Part shown: positions 1 to 9,005 of the stretch, piece after piece
Position numbering within the stretch: position 1 is the first letter of the stretch
How the letters are laid out: every line of letters starts with the position of its first letter
Source of the DNA: DASPTT01 sp035623275
GTDB lineage: Bacteria > Actinomycetota > Acidimicrobiia > Acidimicrobiales > UBA8190
Reading direction: 5' to 3'
Assembly: GCA_035623275.1 (NCBI GenBank)
Contig: DASPTT010000166.1
Location: forward strand, 1 to 64,000
DNA: 64,000 bases
Made by a program: the position numbers and the translations under genes
The notes under the pieces: model-generated
Database searches by the model: none
What the model saw: only the letters and a program-made list of their open reading frames with translations
Told to the model about the DNA's origin: nothing

Positions 1-1
1 C

Positions 2-532
2 AAGACCGTCGGCCGCATCGGGGTCGACATCGAGAACCCGCTCGCGCCGGTGGGCCCGATCGAGTCCGCCCGCCAGGCCGGCGTGGACGTCGGCCGAGTG
101 GTGAGCGGATCGGTCAGCGCGCTGGGCCAGCGGTTCTCGCCGAGCGGCATCTCCCAGTACCTGCACGAGCTGACCAACGCCAAGGCCGCGCAGCAGGCGT
201 CGCAGAGCGGGCAACGGATCCAGTCGATCTACGGGGCGGTGCGCACGGCCGCCCAGGGGGCACAGGCCGGGGCGTGGCAGCTCACGACCGTGCTGGTGTC
301 CATCATCATCTTCGTGGGACTGCTCAACCTCCTGCCGATGCTCCCGCTCGACGGCGGGCACGTGGCCATCGCCGTCTACGAGCGCATCCGCAGCCGCCGC
401 GGCCGCCCCTATCGCGCGGATGTGACCAAGCTGGTCCCGGTGGCCTACGCCTTCGTCCTGCTCCTCGGGTTCGTCGTGTTGTCGTCGCTGTACCTCGACG
501 TCACGCACCCCGTCGCCAACCCCTTCAAGTGA
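2..532 (+). CDS. rseP: Site-2 intramembrane zinc metalloprotease (M50, RseP/Rip1 family), C-terminal part
   Basis: Only the last 176 codons are in the window; the gene starts upstream. The fragment holds the second metal-binding motif of M50 proteases (N-x-x-P-x-x-x-LDGG, near position 330-360) inside a hydrophobic segment, followed by a second membrane segment and a short tail. The HExxH motif and PDZ domain must lie before the window. The family cleaves membrane-anchored anti-sigma factors and other single-pass proteins within the membrane. ispG follows after 19 nt, the usual dxr-rip-ispG arrangement of actinobacteria. Family assignment is secure; the substrate is unknown. Confidence 0.9.
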   Translation, partial: KTVGRIGVDIENPLAPVGPIESARQAGVDVGRVVSGSVSALGQRFSPSGISQYLHELTNAKAAQQASQSGQRIQSIYGAVRTAAQGAQAGAWQLTTVLVSIIIFVGLLNLLPMLPLDGGHVAIAVYERIRSRRGRPYRADVTKLVPVAYAFVLLLGFVVLSSLYLDVTHPVANPFK

Positions 533-551
533 CCGCCCGCCGGAGGCGCCC

Positions 552-1796
552 ATGAGCCGCCCACCCGTGATCGCCGCAGCCCGACGGCCCACGCGCCAGA
601 TCCGCCTGGGCCCGGTCCTCGTCGGCGGCGACGCCCCGGTGACGGTGCAGTCGATGACGACGACGAAGACCGCCGACGTCGAGGGCACCCTCAGCCAGAT
701 CTACGCGCTGGCCGCCGCCGGCGCGGACATCGTGCGCTGCACGTGCAACGAGGAGGAGGCCGCCGAGGGCCTCGCCCACATCGTGCCCCGCGCGCCGGTG
801 CCGATCGTGGCCGACATCCACTTCCACCACGAGATGGCGCTGGCCGCCCTGGAGGCGGGGGTCCAGGGCCTGCGGCTCAACCCGGGGAACCTGCGAAAGG
901 AAGCCGAGATCAAGCAGGTGGCCGAGGAGGCCAAGGCCCGCGGCGTGCCCATCCGGATCGGGGTGAACGCCGGGTCCCTGCACCCCGATCTCTACAAGCG
1001 CTACGGCGGGGCAACCCCCGAGGCCCTGGTGGAATCGGCGCGCATGGAGCTCGCCTACTTCGCCGAGGTCGGCTTCGAGGACGTGAAGATCTCGGTCAAG
1101 GCGTCCTCGGTGCCGCTCATGATCGCCGCCTACCGGCTGGCGTCGGAGACCTTCGACCACCCCCTGCATCTCGGGGTCACCGAGGCGGGCCCGCCGCCGG
1201 GGGGGCTGATCAAGGGCACCGCCGGCATCGGCACCCTGCTGGCCGAGGGGATCGGCGACACCATCCGGTACTCGCTCACGGCCGACCCCGTCGAGGAGGC
1301 CCGCGCCGGGCGCCAGCTGCTCGAGGCGCTCGGGCTGCGCGAGCGACGGGGATTGGACCTCATCGCCTGCCCCTCGTGCGGCCGGGCGGAGATCGACGTG
1401 ATCGGGGTGGCGCGCGCCGTGCAGGAGGCGCTCGAGGCACGCGAGCTGCCGATCCAGGTCGCGGTGATGGGCTGCGTGGTCAACGGTCCCGGCGAGGCCC
1501 GCGAGGCGGACCTGGGCATCGCCGCGGGCCGCCGACGGGGCCATCTGTTCATCAAGGGGAAGATCGTGCGCGTCGTCCCCGAGGAGGAGATGGTGGCGGC
1601 GCTGGTCGAGGAGGCCGAGCGCCTCGTGGCCGAGGGCATCGAGGCCCGGCTGGCCGCGGCCGACGACCGAGCGGAGGCCGAGGCGGAGGCCGACCGCCGG
1701 GCGCTCTTCGAGGCACGGGGCGCGGACGTCAACCACTCGTCGGAGAAGGTGGAGCTGATCCGCCGCGTCGTGCACGAGCACGACGCCGGCGGCTGA
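552..1796 (+). CDS. ispG: 4-hydroxy-3-methylbut-2-en-1-yl diphosphate synthase (IspG/GcpE)
   Basis: Penultimate enzyme of the MEP isoprenoid pathway: a [4Fe-4S] protein that reductively opens the cyclic diphosphate MEcPP to HMBPP. The 414-aa product has the cluster ligands C273 and C276 (CPSC) and C308 (GCVVNGPGEA), with the conserved Glu at 315, after a TIM-barrel N-terminal domain. It is about 40 residues longer than the E. coli enzyme because of a charged C-terminal extension rich in Glu and Ala. The ATG is preceded by GGAGG at 542-546. It probably shares a transcript with the upstream protease. Confidence 0.97.
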   Translation: MSRPPVIAAARRPTRQIRLGPVLVGGDAPVTVQSMTTTKTADVEGTLSQIYALAAAGADIVRCTCNEEEAAEGLAHIVPRAPVPIVADIHFHHEMALAALEAGVQGLRLNPGNLRKEAEIKQVAEEAKARGVPIRIGVNAGSLHPDLYKRYGGATPEALVESARMELAYFAEVGFEDVKISVKASSVPLMIAAYRLASETFDHPLHLGVTEAGPPPGGLIKGTAGIGTLLAEGIGDTIRYSLTADPVEEARAGRQLLEALGLRERRGLDLIACPSCGRAEIDVIGVARAVQEALEARELPIQVAVMGCVVNGPGEAREADLGIAAGRRRGHLFIKGKIVRVVPEEEMVAALVEEAERLVAEGIEARLAAADDRAEAEAEADRRALFEARGADVNHSSEKVELIRRVVHEHDAGG

Positions 1797-1808
1797 GCGG
1801 CAGCGCCC

Positions 1809-3254
1809 TCAGTAGGCGCGGGCGACCACGGCGACGAGACCGGCAGGGTCGTCGGCCTCGTCGGGCAGGGTCCCGTCGGCGCGCTGGATGCAGCGCACCG
1901 ACACGCCGGCCTCGTTGAGCCGACTCTCGCCGTCCTCGCCCAGCACGGCGAGGGGCAGCACGGCGAAGCCGCCCTGCGCGGCGTCGACGGCGTCCGCCAG
2001 CGTCGAGACCTCCGTAGTGGCGTCTTGGCGCCGCCGCCGCGCCTCGGCCGCCAGGACCTCCTGGGCGTCGTCGAGGGCCGTACGCACCCGCGCCGCCACG
2101 TCGCCCAATGAAACCGTCTCCTTCTGGGCGCCCTCCGGCCGGGCGCCCTCCTTCCGGGCACCGACGCGGCGGGCGAGCACGGCTTCGCCCTTGGCCAGGT
2201 CGCGGGGCCCGAGCTCGACGCGGACGGGCACGCCTTTGAGCTCCCAGTCGACCACGCGCCGCCCGAACGAGGTGTCGGTGCGGGCGTCGAGCCGGGCGCG
2301 GACCCCCGCGTCCTCGAGGTCGCGGACGAGCTCCTCGGCCGCCGCCACGGTCCCCTCCTCTGCCCGCACGACGAGCACGACGGCCTGGATGGGGGCGAGC
2401 GCCGGCGGGAGCCGAAGCCCGGCGTCGTCGCCGTGGGTCATCACCAGCGCGCCCATGAGCCGGGTGGACACGCCCCAGGACGTCTGCCAGGCGTGCACCT
2501 GCGCGCCGTGCTCGTCGAGGAAGGTGATGTCGAAGACCCGGGCGAAGTTCTGGCCGAGCTCGTGGCTCGTGCCCATCTGCAGCGCCTTGCCGTCGCCCAT
2601 CATGGCTTCGCACGTCCAGGTCGTGGTGGCGCCGGCGAAGCGCTCACGCGCGGTCTTGCGACCGGTGAGGACGGGCACGGCCATGACGTCGGCCATGAAC
2701 CGGGCGTAGACCTCGCCGAGGATCTCGAGGGCGAAGTCCCGCGCCTCGGCCTCGGTGGCGTGCACCGTGTGGCCCTCCTGCCACAGGAACTCGGTGGTGC
2801 GCAGGAACAGGCGGGGCCGCAGCTCCCAGCGCACCACGTTGGCCCACTGGTTGACGAGCATGGGCAGGTCCCGGTGGCTCTGGACCCACTTGGAGAAGTA
2901 CGAGTTGACGATGGTCTCGCTGGTGGGCCGGACCACGACCGGCTCCTCGAGCTTCTTGCCGCCCCCGTAGGTCACGACGGCGAGCTCGGGGCTGAAGCCC
3001 TCGACGTGCTCGGCTTCGCGCTGGAGGTAGCTCTCGGGGATGAACAGGGGGAAGTACGCGTTCTCGGCGCCGGTCGCCTTGATGCGCCGGTCGACCTCGG
3101 CCTGCATCCGCTCCCAGATGGCGTAGCCGTAGGGGCGGATGACCATGGTGCCCCGGACCGGGCCGTTGTCCGCCAGCTCGGCCTTGGCCACGACCTCCTG
3201 GTACCAGCGCGGGAAGTCGCTGCCCTGTGGGGTGAGGACGCCGTCGGTCGCCAT
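1809..3254 (-). CDS. proS: Prolyl-tRNA synthetase, short archaeal/eukaryote-like (ProS type 3) form
   Basis: Class II aminoacyl-tRNA synthetase charging tRNA-Pro. The 481-aa protein shows the RPTSE segment (about 109-113), motif 2 RTTEFLWQEGH (152-162), and the HELGQNFA region before GVSTRLMGALVMTHGDD (motif 3). It lacks the large editing insertion of bacterial-type ProRS and ends in a C-terminal Tyr (ARAY), features of the archaeal/eukaryote-like class. The gene runs against its neighbours: it converges on ispG with a 12-nt gap and diverges from the rimP operon. A TAGCAT -10-like box (minus strand, 3269-3264) lies 9 nt before the ATG, so the mRNA leader is probably minimal. Confidence 0.96.
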   Translation of the reverse strand: MATDGVLTPQGSDFPRWYQEVVAKAELADNGPVRGTMVIRPYGYAIWERMQAEVDRRIKATGAENAYFPLFIPESYLQREAEHVEGFSPELAVVTYGGGKKLEEPVVVRPTSETIVNSYFSKWVQSHRDLPMLVNQWANVVRWELRPRLFLRTTEFLWQEGHTVHATEAEARDFALEILGEVYARFMADVMAVPVLTGRKTARERFAGATTTWTCEAMMGDGKALQMGTSHELGQNFARVFDITFLDEHGAQVHAWQTSWGVSTRLMGALVMTHGDDAGLRLPPALAPIQAVVLVVRAEEGTVAAAEELVRDLEDAGVRARLDARTDTSFGRRVVDWELKGVPVRVELGPRDLAKGEAVLARRVGARKEGARPEGAQKETVSLGDVAARVRTALDDAQEVLAAEARRRRQDATTEVSTLADAVDAAQGGFAVLPLAVLGEDGESRLNEAGVSVRCIQRADGTLPDEADDPAGLVAVVARAY

Positions 3255-3401
3255 ATCGGCGAGATGCTACGGCGTGCGGCACCTTCCCCGGCTCGACCCC
3301 GAAGAGCCGACGGCCGGGGCGGCGGGGACGGGGTGTCGCCCGCCGGACACGGAGAGGGACGGTGGCCCCGGGCTGCTCGACCGGGCCCCGGCCGCGGTGC
3401 G

Positions 3402-3478
3402 GTGCGGTCGCGGTGTGGCCGCGGTTCGGCCGCGGTGTGGCCGCGGTGTGGCCGCGGTGTGGCCGCGGTTCGGCCGCC
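3402..3478 (+). repeat. Seven tandem 11-bp repeats upstream of the rimP promoter
   Basis: Seven consecutive 11-bp units of the form GTGTGGCCGCG or GTTCGGCCGC(G/C); the first unit is GTGCGGTCGCG. The period is close to one helical turn, so every GGCC core falls on the same DNA face. The array ends 12 bp before a TATGAT -10 box in the 368-bp proS-rimP gap. It may be a multi-site protein-binding region or simple repeat expansion; the sequence alone cannot decide. Confidence 0.8.
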
Positions 3479-3490
3479 GAGGGCCGCTGC

Positions 3491-3496
3491 TATGAT
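3491..3496 (+). promoter_or_regulatory. -10 box (TATGAT) of the rimP-nusA-infB operon
   Basis: TATGAT is the best -10 match in the proS-rimP gap. No convincing -35 is visible; the repeat array occupies that region. Transcription would start near 3503 and leave a leader of about 120 nt containing the hairpin at 3533-3557. Confidence 0.6.
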
Positions 3497-3532
3497 CCGA
3501 AAGCCGTTCGAACAGGATGTGGAGGTGCGTCG

Positions 3533-3557
3533 AAGCGTGGGCGGACGGCCCACGCTT
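3533..3557 (+). terminator. Perfect 10-bp hairpin in the rimP leader (possible attenuator)
   Basis: AAGCGTGGGC (3533-3542) pairs perfectly with GCCCACGCTT (3548-3557) around a 5-nt loop. The following CTGCTTTCAC is pyrimidine-rich but has no run of T. It lies between the -10 box and the rimP start, where it could attenuate transcription of the operon that encodes NusA itself. The rest of the 3255-3623 gap, apart from this hairpin, the repeats and the -10 box, holds nothing recognised. Confidence 0.5.
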
Positions 3558-3623
3558 CTGCTTTCACAGCCCGAACGGCACGCAGGAGCAGAGGGAGCGA
3601 CGATCGAGGAGGTGGGAGGCCAG

Positions 3624-4172
3624 GTGGGCGACGAGCTGTTCGACATCCTGGCACCCACCGTCGCCGAGCTCGGTCTGGAGCTGGTCGACCTGGAGCTGCG
3701 CCCCGGCTTGGTGCGGGTCGTCGTCGACCGTGAGGGCGGCGCCGACCTCGACGCCATCGCCACGGCCACCCGAGCCGTCTCCGACGTGCTCGACGCCCAT
3801 GACCCGATGCCGGGTCATCGCTACACGCTGGAGGTCTCGAGCCCCGGGGTGGAGCGTCCCCTGCGCACGCCCGCCCATTTCGCGCGTGCGGTGGGGGAGA
3901 CCGTCACCGTGCGGACCGTGACCGGAGGGGAGGGCGAGCGTCGGGTGCGTGGCGAGCTCGTCGCGGCCGACGACGAGGGGATCGTGCTCGCCGGCGACGA
4001 CCTGCCCCCGGGCGGCCGCCGCCTGGCGTACGAAGAGATCGAGCGCGCCCGCACGGTGTTCGAGTGGGGCGGCGCGCCCCGGCCGTCGGGGGGACGGCAC
4101 AAGGGCACGGCCCGGCACCGGGCCGGCTCGGCGGCGCGTCGGGGCGATACGGAGAGGATCACGACGGCATGA
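3624..4172 (+). CDS. rimP: Ribosome maturation factor RimP
   Basis: Assembly factor for the 30S subunit, acting on the S12 region. The 182-aa product has the N-terminal domain with the ELVDLEL strand, the conserved YTLEVSSPGVERPL block at the domain junction, and an SH3-like C-terminal domain followed by a basic tail. I chose GTG 3624 because GGGAGG (3614-3619) sits 4 nt upstream; GTG 3612 is in frame but leaves no spacing to its purine run. The stop overlaps the nusA start (ATGA, 4169-4172), so the two are translationally coupled. Confidence 0.93.
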   Translation: MGDELFDILAPTVAELGLELVDLELRPGLVRVVVDREGGADLDAIATATRAVSDVLDAHDPMPGHRYTLEVSSPGVERPLRTPAHFARAVGETVTVRTVTGGEGERRVRGELVAADDEGIVLAGDDLPPGGRRLAYEEIERARTVFEWGGAPRPSGGRHKGTARHRAGSAARRGDTERITTA

Positions 4173-5440
4173 ACAAGACCGACCCCGACTTCTTCGACGC
4201 GCTCGGGCAGATCGCCCGGGACAAGGGCATCGCCGTCGACACCCTTCTCGACGCGCTGGCCAACGCACTGGTGGCCGCCTACAAGCGGCGCCCGGGCTCC
4301 GCCGAGGAGGCCGTCGTCACCATCGACCCCGACTCGGGCGAGATCCGCGTCTACGGCCAGGAGCTCGACGAGGACGGCAACGTCGTGCGCGAGTGGGACG
4401 ACACGCCCGACGACTTCGGCCGGATCGCAGCCCAGACTGCCAAGCAGGTCATCCTCCAGCGCATCCGGGAGGCGGAGCGGGACCTCAAGTACGAGGAGTA
4501 CGCCGGTCGCGAGGGCGACATCGTCACCGGCATCGTCCAGCAGACCGACAACCGCTACACGCTCCTCGACCTGGGGAAGGTGGAGGCACTGCTGCCGCAG
4601 GCCGAGCAGGTGCCCTACGAGCGCTACGAGCACGGGGCGCGGCTCAAGGCCTACATCGTCGAGGTGCGCAAGACCACCAAGGGTCCCCAGATCGTGGTCA
4701 GCCGCAGCCACCCCGGGTTGGTCAAGCGGCTCTTCGAGCTCGAGGTGCCCGAGATCTCCTCGGGCGTGGTCGAGATCCGTGCCGCGGCGCGTGAGCCGGG
4801 CCACCGCACCAAGATCGCCGTGTGGTCCAACGACCCCAACGTCGATCCCGTCGGTGCGTGCGTGGGGGCACGCGGCTCGCGGGTGCGGATGGTGACCAAC
4901 GAGCTGCGCGGTGAGCGGATCGATGTCGTGCCCTTCTCGGACGACCCGGTCGAGTTCATCCAGGCCGCGCTCCAGCCCGCACGCGTGCGCGAGGTCCGCC
5001 TCGACGACCAGACCGGTACGGCCACCGTGGTCGTGAGCGACTACCAGCTGTCGCTGGCCATCGGCAAGGAGGGCCAGAACGCCCGGCTCGGCGCGCGCCT
5101 GACGGGATGGCGCATCGACATCAAGAGCGAGACCCAGCTGGCCGAGGAGGAAGCGGGATACGGCGAGGAGTGGGCCGAGGGGGAGTGGGTCGAGAACGAG
5201 GCCGGGGAGATGGTGTGGCAGCCCGCGGAGGGCGGCGAGGCGGTGTCGGCCGCCGAGTGGACGCGGGTGGCGGCCGGCGACGGCGACGCTGCCGAGCCGA
5301 CTGCGCCCGCCGACGGCGGGACGGCCGCGGCCGAGGCGACCCCGGGGACCGAGGTGCCGGCGGCACCCGAGCCCGCCGAGGGGGCGGAGGCGGTCGAGGC
5401 GGCCGCGGCGGGGACTGAGCAGGGGGAGGGCTCCGCATAG
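4169..5440 (+). CDS. nusA: Transcription termination/antitermination factor NusA
   Basis: RNA polymerase-binding factor controlling pausing, termination and rRNA antitermination. The 423-aa product has the N-terminal RNAP-binding domain, an S1 domain (GREGDIVTGIV onward), and two KH domains (GARGSRVRMV; IGKEGQNARLGARL). About 100 C-terminal residues are acidic and Ala/Glu/Gly-rich and do not resemble the repeats of the E. coli protein. ATG 4169 overlaps the rimP stop. The TAG stop (5438-5440) overlaps an ATA codon that appears to start ylxR. Confidence 0.95.
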   Translation: MNKTDPDFFDALGQIARDKGIAVDTLLDALANALVAAYKRRPGSAEEAVVTIDPDSGEIRVYGQELDEDGNVVREWDDTPDDFGRIAAQTAKQVILQRIREAERDLKYEEYAGREGDIVTGIVQQTDNRYTLLDLGKVEALLPQAEQVPYERYEHGARLKAYIVEVRKTTKGPQIVVSRSHPGLVKRLFELEVPEISSGVVEIRAAAREPGHRTKIAVWSNDPNVDPVGACVGARGSRVRMVTNELRGERIDVVPFSDDPVEFIQAALQPARVREVRLDDQTGTATVVVSDYQLSLAIGKEGQNARLGARLTGWRIDIKSETQLAEEEAGYGEEWAEGEWVENEAGEMVWQPAEGGEAVSAAEWTRVAAGDGDAAEPTAPADGGTAAAEATPGTEVPAAPEPAEGAEAVEAAAAGTEQGEGSA

Positions 5441-5775
5441 CGGCGACGCGCACGTGCGTCGGGTGCCGGCGGCGGGCGCCCGCGGACGAGCTGGTCCGCG
5501 TCAGGCTCGGGCCCGGCGGCACCCTGGCGGTGGGGCCCGGCCCCGGACGCGGCGCGTGGCTGTGCCCGGACTCGGTACCCTGCGTGACGGAGGCGCTTCG
5601 CCGGCGTGCCCTCGACCGGGCGCTGCGGGCGACACCCCCCACCGGCGCCCTCGCCGCGCTCGCGGCAGCAGGGTTGCTCTCGCGCTCGCCGGGCGAGGGC
5701 GGGGCCGAGGTGTGCGAGGATGGTGCGCCGGGCCGAGTGGCCCGGGCGCGCCCGGGAACGGGAAGAGGGACGTAA
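5437..5775 (+). CDS. ylxR: YlxR family RNA-binding protein, apparently starting at ATA
   Basis: Small protein of the nusA-infB operon in Gram-positive bacteria. The frame encodes RTCVGCRRRAPADELVRV, the YlxR signature with its CxxC pair, then GRGAWLCPDS and a basic helical end (about 112 aa). There is no ATG, GTG, TTG or CTG between the in-frame stop at 5416 and this signature. The best candidate is ATA at 5437, in an ATAG overlap with the nusA stop, 7 nt after the Shine-Dalgarno run AGGGGGAGG (5421-5429). The first usual start, GTG 5530, would delete the signature. A base-calling error is possible. The product is a YlxR protein either way; only the start is unusual. Confidence 0.85.
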   Translation: MAATRTCVGCRRRAPADELVRVRLGPGGTLAVGPGPGRGAWLCPDSVPCVTEALRRRALDRALRATPPTGALAALAAAGLLSRSPGEGGAEVCEDGAPGRVARARPGTGRGT

Positions 5776-5781
5776 ACAGCC

Positions 5782-8535
5782 TTGCCGAAGAAGATCCGCG
5801 TCTACGAGCTGGCACGTGAGCTCGGTCTGACGAACAAGGAGGCGCTCGACCTCTGCGTGGCCTTGGGTATCGGGGTCAAGAGCCACTCGTCGTCGATCGA
5901 GGACGCGCAAGCCGACCGCGTGCGCCGCAAGGCGGACAGCGAGGGACTGCGGCGCGAGGTCCAGCCGGAGGAGCCGGCCGAGGCGGAGAAGCCCCAGCGT
6001 GCGGCTCGTGCCACCAAGACCGCACCCGTCGAGGTCAGCCCGCCGGCGCCCCCGGCGCCCGCTGCTGCCGGCGGTGGGCGCGTCGTGCGGAGCCGCCCCG
6101 CCAGCGAGGTGACGGCTCCGCCGCCGGCGCGCCCCGCCTCGCGCCCCGCGGCCCCCGCCGCGGCCCCCGCGCCTGCAGGTGGGCCCGGCGCGCCTGCCAC
6201 CGCGCCTCGGCCGCCGGCGAAGGCCCCGGCCGTCCCACCGACCCCGGCCGTCCCGGCTGCGCCGGCCGCCGCCGGTGCGCCGGCCGCGACCCCGCCCGCA
6301 CCGCCGAGCCCGCCCGGCGCACCGCCGGGTCCGGCGCGTCCGCCGCTCAGCGCCTCGGGCCGGCCCATCCCGCCCCCGCCGGGCCCGCCGCGTTCCTCGT
6401 CGGGCCGGCCCATCCCGCCCCCGCCGGGCCGACGCGCGCCCGCCGGCCCGCGCCCGGGAGGCGCCCCCGGCGGCCCGCCCGGCGCCGGCCGCCCGATGGG
6501 CGGCGGGGCGCCGCGCGGTCGTCCCGGCGGTGGTGGCGGCGGCTTCGGCGCCCGCCCCGGCGGCGGCGGTGGTGGTGGCGGTGGCGGCGGCTTCGGCGGC
6601 CGCCCGGGTGGCGGTCCTCCTCCGCCCGGCGTGCGCGGGGGACCCGGTGGACGGGGCCGCCCGCCGCAGCGGCGCCCGCGCCGGCGCCGGCGCAACCTCG
6701 AGGAGCTCGAGCCCACGCAGCTCACGACCTACACGCCGTCGAACGCGCCCGTCCCCGACTACGAGGTGATCGTCGAGCGCGGCTCCACGCCGCGTGAGCT
6801 CGGGCCCAAGCTCAACCGCTCGGCCGGTGACGTCATCCGGTTCCTCTTCCTCCAGGGTGAGGTGGTCACGGCCACCCAGTCGCTCACCGACGACATGATC
6901 GAGCTGTTCGCGGCAGAGATCGGGGCCCAGATCCGACTGGTGGACCCGGGCGAGGAGCAGGAGGCGGAGCTCCAGGCCAAGTACTTCGAGGACGAGGAGG
7001 AGGAGGACGAGGCAGACCTCCGGCCCCGGCCTCCGGTCGTCACGGTCATGGGCCACGTCGACCACGGCAAGACGCTGCTGCTCGACAAGATCCGTTCGGC
7101 CAACGTGGTCGCCGGCGAGGCCGGGGGCATCACCCAGCACATCGGCGCCTACCAGGTCGAGCTCGACGGCAAGCGTCTCACCTTCATCGACACCCCGGGC
7201 CACGAGGCCTTCACCGCGATGCGGGCGCGTGGCGCACAGGTCACCGACATCGTCGTGCTCGTCGTGGCGGCGGACGACGGCGTCATGCCCCAGACCGTCG
7301 AGGCGATCGACCACGCCCGTGCCGCCGACGTCCCCATCGTGGTGGCCGTCAACAAGATCGACCGGCCCGACGCCGACCCCAACCGCGTGCTGCAGCAGCT
7401 GTCCGAGCACGGCCTGGTGCCCGAGGCGTGGGGCGGCGACACCATCGTCGTCGAGACCTCCGCGCTCCAGGGGCTGGGCATCGACGATCTGCTGGAGCAG
7501 CTGGCGCTGGTGGCCGAGGTGGAGGAGCTGCGGGCCAGCCCCGAGGGCCCCGCGCGCGGCGTCGTGCTCGAGGCCAACCTGGAAGCGGGCCGCGGGTCGG
7601 TGGCCACGGTCATCGTCCAGCGGGGCACGCTCCGAGTGGGCGACCCGGTTGTGGCCGGGGCGGCGTGGGGCCGGGTCAAGGCCCTCATCGACGACCGCGG
7701 GGACCAGGTCAAGGAGGCACCCCCGTCCACACCGGTGCAGGTGCTCGGCTTCTCGGAGCCGCCTGCGGCCGGGGACGAGTTCCGGGTCACCTCGGACCAG
7801 ACGACGGCCCGCACCATCGGGGAGACACGTGAGCGCCGCTACCGCGTGGCGGGTCACGCCCCGTCGCCGACCGCCCCGGGCGCCAAGCTCGAGGACCTCT
7901 TCGAGCAGATCCAGCGGGGTGAGGCGGCCACCCTCAACCTCATCCTCAAGGCGGACGTGCAAGGGACGCTGGAGGCGATCACCGACAGCCTGCGCAAGCT
8001 CGAGCGTCCCGAGGTGAAGCTGAGCTTCGTCCACCGGGGCGTGGGCGGCATCACCGAGAACGACGTCCAGCTGGCCGTGGCCTCCAATGCCACGATCATC
8101 GGCTTCAACGTCCGGCCCGACCGCAGGGCGCGGGAGATGGCGGACGAGCGCGACGTGTCGATCCGCACCTACGAGGTCATCTACAAGCTGCTCGAGGACA
8201 TCGAAGCGGCGATGGTCGGCATGCTCACGCCCGAGTTCGAGGAGGTCGTGACCGGCGAGGCCGAGGTGCGCGCGGTGTTCCGGGTGCCCCGCGTGGGCGC
8301 CGTGGCGGGGTGCTACGTGCGTGACGGTGTCATCACCCGGGGCTCGAAGGTCCGCTTCCTGCGCGAGGGCGTGATCATCTGGAAGGGCACCATCACCTCC
8401 CTGCGCCGCTTCAAGGAGGACGTGCGCGAGGTGCAGTCGGGCTTCGAGTGCGGGATCGGGCTGTCGGACTTCCAGGACCTCAAGGAAGGCGACGTCATCG
8501 AGACCTTCGAGGAGCGCGAGGTCCCGCGCGCCTGA
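5782..8535 (+). CDS. infB: Translation initiation factor IF-2
   Basis: GTPase that brings initiator tRNA to the 30S subunit. The 917-aa product starts with the IF2 N-terminal fold ([14 protein letters not shown]), has a long Pro/Ala- then Gly-rich linker (about residues 86-302), then the IF2-N repeat and the GTPase domain with GHVDHGKT (424-431), DTPGHEAF (from 470) and NKID (524-527). Domains II-IV follow. The start is TTG 5782, 6 nt after the ylxR stop. The linker DNA is extremely GC-rich and repetitive, which is usual for actinobacterial infB. GTPase residues are intact. Confidence 0.97.
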   Translation: MPKKIRVYELARELGLTNKEALDLCVALGIGVKSHSSSIEDAQADRVRRKADSEGLRREVQPEEPAEAEKPQRAARATKTAPVEVSPPAPPAPAAAGGGRVVRSRPASEVTAPPPARPASRPAAPAAAPAPAGGPGAPATAPRPPAKAPAVPPTPAVPAAPAAAGAPAATPPAPPSPPGAPPGPARPPLSASGRPIPPPPGPPRSSSGRPIPPPPGRRAPAGPRPGGAPGGPPGAGRPMGGGAPRGRPGGGGGGFGARPGGGGGGGGGGGFGGRPGGGPPPPGVRGGPGGRGRPPQRRPRRRRRNLEELEPTQLTTYTPSNAPVPDYEVIVERGSTPRELGPKLNRSAGDVIRFLFLQGEVVTATQSLTDDMIELFAAEIGAQIRLVDPGEEQEAELQAKYFEDEEEEDEADLRPRPPVVTVMGHVDHGKTLLLDKIRSANVVAGEAGGITQHIGAYQVELDGKRLTFIDTPGHEAFTAMRARGAQVTDIVVLVVAADDGVMPQTVEAIDHARAADVPIVVAVNKIDRPDADPNRVLQQLSEHGLVPEAWGGDTIVVETSALQGLGIDDLLEQLALVAEVEELRASPEGPARGVVLEANLEAGRGSVATVIVQRGTLRVGDPVVAGAAWGRVKALIDDRGDQVKEAPPSTPVQVLGFSEPPAAGDEFRVTSDQTTARTIGETRERRYRVAGHAPSPTAPGAKLEDLFEQIQRGEAATLNLILKADVQGTLEAITDSLRKLERPEVKLSFVHRGVGGITENDVQLAVASNATIIGFNVRPDRRAREMADERDVSIRTYEVIYKLLEDIEAAMVGMLTPEFEEVVTGEAEVRAVFRVPRVGAVAGCYVRDGVITRGSKVRFLREGVIIWKGTITSLRRFKEDVREVQSGFECGIGLSDFQDLKEGDVIETFEEREVPRA

Positions 8536-8597
8536 CGGGCCGGTGCCGACCGGCGCGGCCGCGCGCCGGTCGGGTCACGGTGACGAGGGAGGTGGCA

Positions 8598-9005
8598 GTG
8601 AGTCGCCGACACGACAGCCACCCGCACACTCCCTATCCGCGCACGGCCCGCGTCAACCAGGTGCTGCGCGAGGTGCTGGCCGACGCGCTCGAGCGGCTCG
8701 AGGACGCCGACGAGCGCCTTGGCATGGCCACGGTCACCGCGGTGGAGACGGCACCCGACCTGCGCCATGCCACCGTGTACCTGAGCGGGCTGACCGACGA
8801 CATGGCCGACGCGCTCGCCGCGCACCGCCCCGCGCTGCAGCGGGCGATCGCGCGCGAGGTGCGGCTCAAGCGCACGCCCCACCTCGAATTCGTCGCCGAC
8901 CCCGCGGTGGCGCAGGGGCGACGCGTCGAGGAGATCCTGCGCCAGCTCCACGATCACGGCGAGGCCCGCGGCGAGGCCCGTGGCGAGGACCGTGGCGAGC
9001 GCTGA
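8598..9005 (+). CDS. rbfA: 30S ribosome-binding factor RbfA
   Basis: KH-fold protein needed for late 30S maturation and 16S 5'-end processing. The 135-aa product carries the ARVNQVLREVLADALERL helix and the ATVYLSGL and LRHAT segments, followed by a short repetitive tail (GEARGEARGEDRGER). GTG 8598 was chosen for AGGGAGG (8586-8592), 5 nt upstream; GTG 8580 is also in frame. The tail DNA overlaps the likely truB start, so the genes are coupled. Confidence 0.93.
   Translation: MSRRHDSHPHTPYPRTARVNQVLREVLADALERLEDADERLGMATVTAVETAPDLRHATVYLSGLTDDMADALAAHRPALQRAIAREVRLKRTPHLEFVADPAVAQGRRVEEILRQLHDHGEARGEARGEDRGER

Noticed and set aside
3402..3478. CRISPR array
   Set aside because: The units are contiguous, 11 bp long and without spacers; the other tandem repeats in the window are also spacerless, and no cas gene is present.
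5041..8034. A 997-codon open frame on the minus strand across nusA and infB
   Set aside because: It is opposite to two well-conserved genes and its translation is low-complexity; open antisense frames are expected in DNA this GC-rich. The same applies to the 907-codon frame at 11483-14206 and similar ones.
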